From contig NC_017249.1 of NCBI RefSeq assembly GCF_000284375.1, forward strand, positions 1,652,001 through 1,716,000: a DNA stretch of 64,000 bases, written 5' to 3'. The notes beneath the pieces were generated by a model that had not been told where the DNA came from, did not search any database, and worked only from the letters and a program-made list of their open reading frames with translations. Of the stretch, positions 1 to 7,423 are shown one piece after another. The stretch comes from Bradyrhizobium japonicum USDA 6 (GTDB taxonomy: Bacteria > Pseudomonadota > Alphaproteobacteria > Rhizobiales > Xanthobacteraceae). The number at the start of each line of letters is the position of its first letter. The stretch's first letter is position 1. Position numbers and translations under genes: made by a program.

Positions 1-317
1 AGCCAGGCGATATCGTCTTCGTGAAGAAAAAGCCCAGTGGTTTCCACGGGACGCCGCTGCTCGGATATCTCGTCGAGCGCAATATCGACACCGTGATCGT
101 GCTCGGCGGTGCGACCAGTAATTGCGTGCGCGCCACCGTCTTCGACGCCGCTTCCTACAATTATCGCGCGATCGTTCCGGCCGACGCGGTGTTCGACCGG
201 TTGCCGATCTCGCACGCGATCAGCCTCTTCGACATGGATCGGCAATTCGCCGACGTGACGGATGCGGCGACCGTCATTGCCAGACTGCAGAAATACAGCA
301 AGGGGGATAGACAATGA
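1..317 (+). CDS. Isochorismatase-family cysteine hydrolase, C-terminal part (cut by window start)
   Basis: The reading frame is open from base 3, so the start lies outside the window. The visible 100 or so residues contain GGATSNCVRATVFDA, the isochorismatase/nicotinamidase-type motif in which the cysteine of TSNCVR is the nucleophile. The beta strand before it (DTVIVLGG) fits the Rossmann-like core. Relatives cleave C-N bonds of small amides (N-carbamoylsarcosine, maleamate, nicotinamide). The stop overlaps the next start (ATGA at 314-317), so it is translationally coupled to the binding protein of the ABC transporter. I infer that it acts on the imported compound or a derivative. The exact substrate cannot be read from the sequence, and the catalytic Asp and Lys would lie in the missing part. 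Confidence 0.85.
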   Translation, partial: PGDIVFVKKKPSGFHGTPLLGYLVERNIDTVIVLGGATSNCVRATVFDAASYNYRAIVPADAVFDRLPISHAISLFDMDRQFADVTDAATVIARLQKYSKGDRQ

Positions 318-1558
318 AACGTTTCGCATTGGCGGCTCTCGTGTTCGCCGCATCGACCTTCTCCGCGGACGCGCAAGAAACATGGCGCATCGGGGCACTC
401 TACCCGCTGACAGGCGGCCTGGCGCTGCTCGGTAATGAGAACCTTAATGGCGCGCGTATTGCCGTTGACATGATCAACGAGAAAGGCGGCATCGCCGGCA
501 AGAAAGTCGAACTCGTCCAGGGCGACGCCTCGACCCCGGACAAGGCTCAGTCGGAGGCCGAGCGCCTGTCTTCACTTGAGAATTTGCAGATCATCACCGG
601 CACCTATTCGAGCGGGCTGTCTTACGCCGCAAGCCAGGTGGTGGAGCGCCGCGGCGGGATATATTGGGAGACCGGCGGCATCGCCGACGGTTTGACCAAG
701 CGCGGTTTCAGCGGCTATTTCCGCCTCGTGTTCACGGCGAGCTCGAACGGTCAGCTTGCCGCCAGTCTCGCAGCGAGCGCCATTGCACCACGTCTTGGCA
801 AGAAGCCTGCCGATCTCAACGTGCTCATCGTCCACGAGGATTCGGATTACGGTACCTCAGTTGCGACCGCGGCCGAGACCAAGGCCAAGGAACTCGGCTT
901 CAAGGTCGCGGGGCGTCTGCCGTACAAGGCCGCGACCACCGATCTCGCCCCACTCGTGCTGCGCATGAAGGCGAGCAGCGCTGACATCGTCATCGCCTCG
1001 TCCTATGCCAACGACGCGCTACTAATCCAACGCCAGATGAAGCAACTCGGCATCAATGTCGGGGCTTTCATCGGTACCGGTGGCATTTACGGCCTGGCGA
1101 GCTTCGGTGAAGGATTGGGGAGCGCCGTCAATGGAATCTTCGACACTGAGGGGTCGGCGGGGATCAATCCGGCGTCGCTTTCGGAGGAGGCGCGAACGTT
1201 GCTCGCCGAGTTTCAGAAACGATTCCAGACCAGTCAGGGCAAGGCGCCATCCTATGTCGGCACCCAGGGCTTTGTCGGTACCTACATTTTGCTCGACAAG
1301 GTGCTGCGCACGGCAGGCGTGACGGATCCCGCCAGGCTGAAGGAGGCCGCGTTGGCGCTCGACATTCCCACCGGCGGCACTTCGCTCGGCTGGGGCGTCA
1401 AGTTCGTCCGGCCGGGTAGCGAGATGCAGGGGCAGAACGAGCGTTCCTTCCCGGTCGCGCAGCAATGGCAGGATGGAAAGCTCGTCGTGGTGGCGCCGGA
1501 TAACCTCAAGACCGGCGATCCGGTGCTGGTGCCGCTCCAGACCTGGGACAAGCGCTGA
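314..1558 (+). CDS. Branched-chain-amino-acid-type ABC transporter substrate-binding protein
   Basis: This 414-residue periplasmic binding protein of the LivJ/Peripla_BP_6 type opens with a clear Sec signal peptide (MKRFALAALVFAAS, cleavage expected after ADA at about residue 20). The mature start WRIGALYPLTGGLALLGNE is the usual first strand of this family. The middle has the VHEDSDYGTS stretch typical of the second lobe. It should deliver a small carboxylated or amide ligand to the permeases encoded just downstream. The ATG overlaps the stop of the hydrolase. The partners point to an aromatic or amide-type ligand rather than leucine itself, which is inference. Confidence 0.92.
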   Translation: MKRFALAALVFAASTFSADAQETWRIGALYPLTGGLALLGNENLNGARIAVDMINEKGGIAGKKVELVQGDASTPDKAQSEAERLSSLENLQIITGTYSSGLSYAASQVVERRGGIYWETGGIADGLTKRGFSGYFRLVFTASSNGQLAASLAASAIAPRLGKKPADLNVLIVHEDSDYGTSVATAAETKAKELGFKVAGRLPYKAATTDLAPLVLRMKASSADIVIASSYANDALLIQRQMKQLGINVGAFIGTGGIYGLASFGEGLGSAVNGIFDTEGSAGINPASLSEEARTLLAEFQKRFQTSQGKAPSYVGTQGFVGTYILLDKVLRTAGVTDPARLKEAALALDIPTGGTSLGWGVKFVRPGSEMQGQNERSFPVAQQWQDGKLVVVAPDNLKTGDPVLVPLQTWDKR

Positions 1559-1610
1559 TCTGGCCGCGGTGGCTGGCAATGCCAGTCATCGTCCATAGCC
1601 TGGATACGAG

Positions 1611-2498
1611 ATGCTGGACATCCTTCCTCAATTGCTTGTCTCGGGCCTGCTCATCGGCGGTGTCTACGGATTGCTATCGATCGGCCTCACATTGATCTTT
1701 GGTGTCCTGCGAATCGTCAATTTCGCGCAAGGCGAGTTCATCATGCTCGCCATGTTCGGCGCCTTCTGGCTTAACACGCTTTGGGGGATCGACCCCTATG
1801 TATCTATCCTTATCGTCACACCGGTTCTGTTCGGGCTTGGCTTGCTCGCCGAACGCGTGGTGATCAAGCCGATTCTGCACGCGCCACATGCGATGCAGAT
1901 ATTCGCGACCTTTGGCCTATCGGTAGTGCTTCAGAACGTTGCCCTTACCTTCTGGGGGCCTGACTACCGTTCGGTTCAGACGACCTATTCGTCGCAATCC
2001 CTAATCGTCGGGAATGTTGCCATCTCCGTGAGCTCACTTTACGCCTTCATCGTCGCCTTTCTGATGGCGGGAGCGTTGATCGCGTTCTTGCAATTCTCGC
2101 GCGACGGCAAGGCACTGCGCGCCATGGTGCAAAACCGGTATGCCGCTTCGCTGATGGGGGTGAACACGGACCGGCTGAACCGGCTGGCGTTCGGCGCCGG
2201 CGTTGCCTGTGCGGCGGTGGCAGGCTGCATCCTGACGCCGATGTTCTATACGTTTCCGACCGCAGGGGTCGACCTGATCATCACTGCCTTTGTCGTTGTC
2301 GTTCTCGGCGGGCTCGGCAGCGTCGCCGGCGCTATGGTTGGAGGGCTGATCATTGGCGTCACCCAGACGCTGACAGGCTTCTACGTCTCGGTCGAACTCA
2401 AGGACGTCATCGCGCTCGTGCTGTTCATTCTGATTCTGTTGATCCGTCCTCAGGGACTATTCGGCCGCGCTGGCATGGAAGAGGTCGGCACCAAATGA
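1611..2498 (+). CDS. Branched-chain-amino-acid-type ABC transporter permease, LivH family
   Basis: This 295-residue inner-membrane protein has about eight hydrophobic segments. LivH hallmarks include GGVYGLLSIGLTLIFGVLR near residue 20, NFAQGEFIMLA straight after it, and the coupling-loop region GGLGSVAGAMVGGLIIG near residue 235. Length is normal for LivH. It lies 52 bases after the binding-protein gene and overlaps the second permease gene by four bases (ATGA), so the pair is translated together. It forms the heterodimeric channel with the next gene product. Confidence 0.93.
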   Translation: MLDILPQLLVSGLLIGGVYGLLSIGLTLIFGVLRIVNFAQGEFIMLAMFGAFWLNTLWGIDPYVSILIVTPVLFGLGLLAERVVIKPILHAPHAMQIFATFGLSVVLQNVALTFWGPDYRSVQTTYSSQSLIVGNVAISVSSLYAFIVAFLMAGALIAFLQFSRDGKALRAMVQNRYAASLMGVNTDRLNRLAFGAGVACAAVAGCILTPMFYTFPTAGVDLIITAFVVVVLGGLGSVAGAMVGGLIIGVTQTLTGFYVSVELKDVIALVLFILILLIRPQGLFGRAGMEEVGTK

Positions 2499-3376
2499 GC
2501 GCGTTCTTCAATGACTACTACCTCAACATCGCCGTGATGACCTGTCTCTGGGCGGCCCTGTCCGGCGCCTGGAATTTGATGGCGGGTTATGGAGGCCTGG
2601 TGTCGCTCGGACAGTCGGCGTTTTTTGGTATCGGCGCCTACATCACTGCGATTGCCTTCACCAGATACGGTGTTTCGCCCTGGCTAGGCCTGATCGCTGG
2701 TATCTTTGTTACGACCGGGCTTGCCGTCGCGATCAGCTGGCCTTGCTTTCGGCTGCGGGGAGCATTCTTCTCGCTCGCAACGCTGGTCTTCCCGATCGCG
2801 ATGGAAATCGTCGCCAATAACTGGAGCGATCTCACGCGCGGCCCAAGCGGCATCGCGATCCCGTTCCAACCGGGTATCTCTACATTCATGTTCAGCTCGC
2901 GGTGGGCTTATCTCGTCGCGGCCTTCGCGCTGATGATGACAGTCTACGCGATCACCCGCTGGATGCATCGTGGCAAGCTCGGCCTCTATCTGATCGCTGT
3001 TCGCGACGACGAGGCAACGGCGGCCAGCATGGGTATTAAGACGGTCAAGGTAAAGTTAATCGTCACCATGATCAGTGCTGCACTCACAGCCGTCGGCGGC
3101 TTCTTCTATGCCCAGTACATCCTGTTCCTCGATCCGCCGAGTGTGTTCTCGATCAACATTTCAGTGCAGATCGCGCTTTTGAGCATCATTGGTGGGCTTG
3201 GCACACCGCTTGGCCCGATCGTGGGTTCGCTGGTGATGACTCCGCTCGATGGGGTGTTGAGCCAGTTCTTTGGCGGCGGGCCCCGGCTATTGATCTATGG
3301 CGCCGTGCTTCTCGGGACTGTGCTGTTGGCGCCCAAGGGTATCGTCGGCACACTCAAGGCATGGCGCCCCACATGA
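2495..3376 (+). CDS. Branched-chain-amino-acid-type ABC transporter permease, LivM family
   Basis: This 293-residue multi-spanning permease is the second half of the channel. LivM signatures are visible: AALSGAWNLMAGYGGLVSLG near residue 20, FGIGAYITAI after it, and SIIGGLGTPLGPIVGS in the C-terminal third, the loop that contacts the ATPases. The start overlaps the LivH-type stop, and the stop overlaps an ATG of the following ATPase gene (3373). Nothing looks truncated. Confidence 0.93.
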   Translation: MSAFFNDYYLNIAVMTCLWAALSGAWNLMAGYGGLVSLGQSAFFGIGAYITAIAFTRYGVSPWLGLIAGIFVTTGLAVAISWPCFRLRGAFFSLATLVFPIAMEIVANNWSDLTRGPSGIAIPFQPGISTFMFSSRWAYLVAAFALMMTVYAITRWMHRGKLGLYLIAVRDDEATAASMGIKTVKVKLIVTMISAALTAVGGFFYAQYILFLDPPSVFSINISVQIALLSIIGGLGTPLGPIVGSLVMTPLDGVLSQFFGGGPRLLIYGAVLLGTVLLAPKGIVGTLKAWRPT

Positions 3377-4119
3377 TGGACACGGCCAGCCGATCTATTG
3401 GTAAGGAACTGTTGCGCGCGAGCGGGCTTGTACGCCGCTTTGGCGGACTCGTCGCCGTGAACGAGGTGTCGCTGAATGTGACCCACCGCGAGATCGTTGG
3501 GCTCATCGGTCCAAATGGCGCTGGCAAGACATCGCTGTTCAATATCCTGAGCGGTCAACTTGGGCCCGATTCCGGCAACGTCAGTTTCGCCGGCCAGGAC
3601 ATTACCGGTGCTTCTGCAAGTGTCTGCGCTCGCGCGGGAATTGGCCGTACGTTCCAGATCGTCAAGCCCCTCGTCAGCCTGACGGTGCATGAGAATGTCA
3701 CCGTCGGCGCGTTGCTGAACTATCCGCTGGCGACGGCACGCGAAAAGGCCGAGGAGATCATCGGCCGCGTCGGCATGCGTTCGTTGCTCAACCAGCAGGC
3801 GGGCAGTCTGACCTTGGAGTCCCGCAAGCGGCTAGAACTCGCGCGCGCTCTCTCGATCGAACCAAGGATGTTACTGCTTGATGAGATACTCGCCGGGCTC
3901 AATGCTTCGGAAATCAACGAGAGCATCCATTTGATCCGCAGCTTCGCGCATCAGGACGGCCTCGCCGTCATCATGATCGAGCACAATCTGCATGCCGTGA
4001 TGTCGCTCGCCGACAAGGTCATAGTGCTCGACTACGGACGCAAGATCGCCGAGGGCAAGCCGGAGGTAGTGGTGCGAGACCCCGCTGTAGTGGCAGCTTA
4101 TCTCGGAAGCGACGACTGA
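3373..4119 (+). CDS. ABC transporter ATP-binding protein, LivG family
   Basis: The 248-residue ATPase has a normal P-loop (GPNGAGKT, residues 46-53) and Walker B region LLLDEILAGL (167-176), followed by the switch His in MIEHNL. The ABC signature is not LSGGQ but LTLESRKRLELARAL (146-160). Signature degeneracy of this sort occurs in LivG proteins, where the LivF partner supplies the canonical motif. The ATG at 3373 overlaps the upstream TGA. An in-frame ATG at 3361 would add four residues and is the alternative start. The stop overlaps the next gene by one base. Confidence 0.9.
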   Translation: MMDTASRSIGKELLRASGLVRRFGGLVAVNEVSLNVTHREIVGLIGPNGAGKTSLFNILSGQLGPDSGNVSFAGQDITGASASVCARAGIGRTFQIVKPLVSLTVHENVTVGALLNYPLATAREKAEEIIGRVGMRSLLNQQAGSLTLESRKRLELARALSIEPRMLLLDEILAGLNASEINESIHLIRSFAHQDGLAVIMIEHNLHAVMSLADKVIVLDYGRKIAEGKPEVVVRDPAVVAAYLGSDD

Positions 4120-4829
4120 TGGCGCTCGATGTAACCGATCTCAGCGCCGGCTATGGCGACGTTACCGTATTACGCGGCGTCACATGTTCGGTATCAGCCA
4201 ACAGCGTTGCTGCATTGCTCGGCGCCAATGGTGCGGGGAAGACCACCACGCTGAACGCAATCTCCGGCCTGCAGGCGAATGTCTCCAGCGGTACGGTCCG
4301 GCTCGAAGGCATCGATATTACGCGTATGCCGGCCCATGAGCGCGTCGAGGCGGGCATCGCACATGTTCCGCAGGGTCGCCAACTCTTCGCCTTCATGAGC
4401 GTGCGCGAGAATCTTGAACTCGGAAGCTACGCACCGCGGGCGAGGGGACACGAGAAGGACGCGCTTGACCGGGTCCTTTCCATTTTTCCCCGGTTAAAGG
4501 AGCGGCTTGGCCAGCAGGCTGGGTCGCTATCTGGCGGCGAGCAGCAGATGTGCGCAATCGCGCGCGGCCTGATGTCGAGGCCTCGCTACCTGCTGCTCGA
4601 CGAGCCCTCGCTCGGCCTGGCTCCCATTGTGGTCAAGCAGGTTATGGCTGTCATCGGCCAGATTGTGGCACAAGGCATCGGCATTCTACTCGTCGAGCAG
4701 AATGTCGCCCTGGCCCTCAAGCAGGCGCAGTACGCTTACGTGCTGGAGCACGCCAGGATCGCGATCGAGGGCCCTGCCGCCGCTCTCCAAAACGATGATC
4801 GGGTCAGAAAGGCCTATCTCGGACTTTGA
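4119..4829 (+). CDS. ABC transporter ATP-binding protein, LivF family
   Basis: The 236-residue ATPase has P-loop GANGAGKT (35-42), a Q-loop region with HVPQGRQLF (82-90), canonical signature LSGGEQQ (137-143) and Walker B LLLDEPSLGL. The HVPQGR motif is typical of LivF. It completes the five-gene transporter. The ATG shares a base with the previous stop. The SDR gene follows after 41 bases, so it is likely on the same transcript. Confidence 0.93.
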   Translation: MALDVTDLSAGYGDVTVLRGVTCSVSANSVAALLGANGAGKTTTLNAISGLQANVSSGTVRLEGIDITRMPAHERVEAGIAHVPQGRQLFAFMSVRENLELGSYAPRARGHEKDALDRVLSIFPRLKERLGQQAGSLSGGEQQMCAIARGLMSRPRYLLLDEPSLGLAPIVVKQVMAVIGQIVAQGIGILLVEQNVALALKQAQYAYVLEHARIAIEGPAAALQNDDRVRKAYLGL

Positions 4830-4870
4830 GCTCGCTGGCGAGTATCAAGTCACGGCAAAAAGGGAAAACC

Positions 4871-5629
4871 ATGGATCTTAAGCTCGCCGGCAAGGTCGCG
4901 CTTGTCACCGGTGCCAGCGTCGGCCTCGGCCGCGCGATCGCGCAGAAGCTTGCTGAAGAGGGATGTCGTCTCGCAATCGTGGCCCGGCGAGAAGACCGCC
5001 TAAGAAATGCTGCGGACGAGATTGCGGCTTCTGGACGCGAGCGGCCGTTGATGATCGTCGCAGATGTCACACAGCACGAGGCAGCCGCGCGTATCAGAGA
5101 TGAGGTGCTTGCCGCTTTCGGCCGCCTCGACATCCTCGTCAACAATGCCGGCGGTTCGCGGCCCTTCGACGGCCTAGGCACACGTCAGCAATGGGATGAG
5201 GCTATGGCGCTTAATTTTCATGCCGGTCGTGAACTCGCCCATGCCTTCGTGCCCATGATGCAGGCTCAGAAATTCGGTCGGATCATCAATCTGACCGGAG
5301 GCGATGAGCCGTTGGCGTTGAATGGTGGCATTCCGCCCAATGGAGCCACCCATATCTGGGCAAAGTCGCTTTCCCGTGTTGTCGGCAAGGATGGGATCAC
5401 GGTCAATTCGATCCCGCCCGGCCGGCTACACTCCGAGCAGATCGATCAGAAATTATTGCCGACCGAGGAATCTCAGCGCAAATGGGTCGCGGAGAATTGT
5501 CCTGCTGGCTATATCGGGGAGCCGGAAGCTCTCGCAGTGCTTGTCGCCTTTCTTGCCTCTCCACTTGCCCGTTACATCACGGGCCAGGTAATCCACGTTG
5601 ACGGAGGTGCGCGACGCTTCTCGCACTAG
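4871..5629 (+). CDS. SDR-family protein lacking the catalytic Ser-Tyr-Lys
   Basis: The fold is a classical short-chain dehydrogenase of 252 residues: dinucleotide motif TGASVGLGRAIA (13-24), NNAGG (91-95) and the C-terminal IHVDGGARR. The ATG at 4871 is preferred, with an AG-rich ribosome site before it. A TTG at 4826 would overlap the ATPase stop. When aligned on the flanking GITVNSIPPG block, the YxxxK positions fall in NGGIPPNGATHIWAK and are occupied by Gly (about 152) and Asn (157). The upstream Ser region reads NLTGGDEP. It may be a non-catalytic binder, a lyase-like variant, or an enzyme with a rewired site. Operon context links it to the imported substrate. Confidence 0.88.
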   Translation: MDLKLAGKVALVTGASVGLGRAIAQKLAEEGCRLAIVARREDRLRNAADEIAASGRERPLMIVADVTQHEAAARIRDEVLAAFGRLDILVNNAGGSRPFDGLGTRQQWDEAMALNFHAGRELAHAFVPMMQAQKFGRIINLTGGDEPLALNGGIPPNGATHIWAKSLSRVVGKDGITVNSIPPGRLHSEQIDQKLLPTEESQRKWVAENCPAGYIGEPEALAVLVAFLASPLARYITGQVIHVDGGARRFSH

Positions 5630-5649
5630 GTCCGGTTCGTGAATATTTG

Positions 5650-5880
5650 TCAGATCGAAGGCAAGATCTCATTGCCACCGCCGTGACCGGCGTCGTCAGG
5701 AATATGCAGCCTAGTGGTCTCCCATCGCTTGTGCAGTTGCCAGGCTGTGGACAATGGTCCGCTGATGTCGAAACGACCGTGGATCAGGGCGCCGGGAATG
5801 CCGTTCAGCGAGGGCGGCGCAGATGCATGCCGCTGGATGCGGCGATCACCCATTGGGAACGAGAACATAAAATAAGGAGC
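5650..5880 (-). pseudogene. Proline iminopeptidase C-terminal remnant
   Basis: The minus strand encodes IPGALIHGRFDISGPLSTAW followed by QLHKRW and HIPDDAGH. This matches the end of proline iminopeptidases (alpha/beta hydrolases, usual pattern IPxxIVHGRYD..CP...AWxLHxxWP and PDAGH with the catalytic His). The upstream part of the enzyme, including the GGSWG nucleophile elbow, is missing, and the residues before this segment drift away from the family. I see a decayed 3' end only. The upstream edge is approximate. Confidence 0.6.
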
Positions 5881-5967
5881 CGGATGGATCTCGCTCAGCC
5901 GACCAGGGCCATAGCGGAACCATCGTCCTGCAACTCGAACGGTGCTCGCCCGTTGCAGCCTGTCAGC

Positions 5968-6000
5968 AAAAAGGCCGCAGCGGCTTGCGACGCTGCGGCC
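5968..6000 (-). terminator. Rho-independent terminator on the minus strand
   Basis: GGCCGCAGCG (5973-5982) pairs perfectly with CGCTGCGGCC (5991-6000) around an eight-base loop. On the minus strand the stem is followed by TTTTT. It would stop a transcript coming from higher coordinates, although no clear gene ends directly there. The nearest minus-strand gene begins to read at 6714. Confidence 0.6.
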
Positions 6001-6281
6001 CCGCCGGGTCAAAAAAATACGTGAAATATGGTCCAGCCCCGGCTTCGACAAAGCTACGCCCGAGGTTTTTGCGCCGCAAATAGAAACGGTGCGTCGCTTT
6101 ACGAACGAGACTAGCTGTTACCGCTGGACAACTAAAACCTCAGGAACCTTGACCTACAGGTCGGTCGAGGCTTGTGGGTTGATTTAGGTCAACTATCTGG
6201 TGCGACAGGCTGCCGCGCCGACAAAGTCCTCCCTTATCGATTTCTCCAGTATGCTTGGCTTGCGCTCGGCGGGGCGTGCTT

Positions 6282-6340
6282 CACGAGGGATGGAGCGGCC
6301 CCGGCGCTTGCCAGCCCCTGCCGGGGTCGCTTCCCTAGTG
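6282..6340. repeat. Long imperfect inverted repeat
   Basis: The left arm 6282-6305 (CACGAGGGATGGAGCGGCCC and four further bases) pairs with 6320-6340, with one small bulge and a few mismatches, around a 14-base loop. It lies in the gene-poor stretch between the iminopeptidase remnant and the next small gene. It could be a relic of a mobile element end or a structured transcript. No flanking target duplication is obvious. Confidence 0.45.
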
Positions 6341-6438
6341 AATGTCCACGCTCATCCGAGCCGTGACACCGGCTGCAAGCGGCGCAACGGTATGTGCGCC
6401 AAGTCAAGAGAGCGACCTTCCGAGTGCGCAAAGCGACT

Positions 6439-6714
6439 TCAGTTGCGCAGCCGAACGCGCGACCCCTTGACGATGGACGATACGACCCGATCGTAGGTTT
6501 CTAGTGCTGCCTCGGTCGCCAACTTGACCATTTCGCGATAGGCGATTTCGTCCATTTGAGTGAAACTGTCCCGGATCACTTCAGCCAACTCTTCATCGGT
6601 GACCGATGATCGATTTGGATCTGCTTTTCCCGTCAGGCGGCTATACAAATTGAGACGGTAGACTTCGGCCGAAAGTTGCCAGGCCCAATCTTCGAGATTT
6701 AGCTGTTCTGTCAT
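6439..6714 (-). CDS. Hypothetical small acidic protein
   Basis: The 91-residue product starts MTEQLNLEDWAWQLSAEVYR and ends SRVRLRN. It looks alpha-helical and rich in Glu and Asp, with no signal peptide or membrane segment. I do not recognise a family. The ATG at 6714 is chosen over a GTG one codon earlier. The ribosome site is weak. It is isolated in an eroded region, so it may be a real orphan gene or a survivor of a lost segment. The composition is protein-like, with well-spaced helical heptads and few rare residues. Confidence 0.5.
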   Translation of the reverse strand: MTEQLNLEDWAWQLSAEVYRLNLYSRLTGKADPNRSSVTDEELAEVIRDSFTQMDEIAYREMVKLATEAALETYDRVVSSIVKGSRVRLRN

Positions 6715-7409
6715 CACCGCAATGCAGGATCCGGAGGGTGGTAAGTCGTTGCAGCGGAGATCAGATAGCTGATGAAGATCGGTCTAAACACCAACCCATG
6801 GTTGGACCAATAAGCTGCTCTGGTTGCACCGCCGTTGTTTGGGGCTTCGTAGAGTTCCCGGGACGCAGCGATTGACGATGTCCGCTATTGGTAACCTATT
6901 CCACGCGCAAGCATCATCGCTTTAGTTGTTCCCTAGACTCCGCTGTGTGTCACCCTAGCGACCCAGCGTTCGGCGATCTGCTCAACCGATCCTCTCCGGT
7001 GTCGGCGAAGCGGCAACGTATCCCTCCGATCGCCATACGCCTTCGCATGGGTCAGGTGCGATCGAGACCAATTAGCGGCACGGTCCATTTGGGGCGGCCT
7101 CAGTGCTGACGAGGCAAAGGCAGCTCATAGACGTTGGACAACCTCTTGCATTGGGGCCGCAATCACAACCGCCGCCAGCGGCGATCGGATATTTTTGCGG
7201 CCCTCGCACCTAGAGGCCCGGGTGCCCTTTGCAGAGCACAATATACCCGAATTTGTGCGGATCGCCGGACGAGTCCGGGTATCTACATGTGATGCTCAAC
7301 GTTGATCGCAGCACAAGGAAACTACGACCTCACGTTAATCCAGCCACCCGCGGGATCGACCGCCTCTTCGCTGGCCTTCGATCCCAGCGGTGCTACTCTT
7401 TCGAAAAAC
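6715..7409. other. Intergenic stretch with no convincing gene
   Basis: About 700 bases upstream of the PHA synthase hold no reading frame with recognisable protein character. The only local structure I see is an eight-base inverted repeat, GGGATCGA (7352-7359) with TCGATCCC (7378-7385), just before the synthase ribosome site. The rest looks like eroded sequence. Confidence 0.5.
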
Positions 7410-7423
7410 GGAGGGAGGAAGAC

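Noticed and set aside
6060..6200. A possible tRNA-like segment
   Set aside because: I could not form a complete cloverleaf with a 3' acceptor stem and conserved T-loop; only scattered tRNA-like words were seen.
7229..7423. Upstream extension of the PHA synthase
   Set aside because: The extra 65 residues have no family similarity, whereas a strong ribosome site lies just before 7424.
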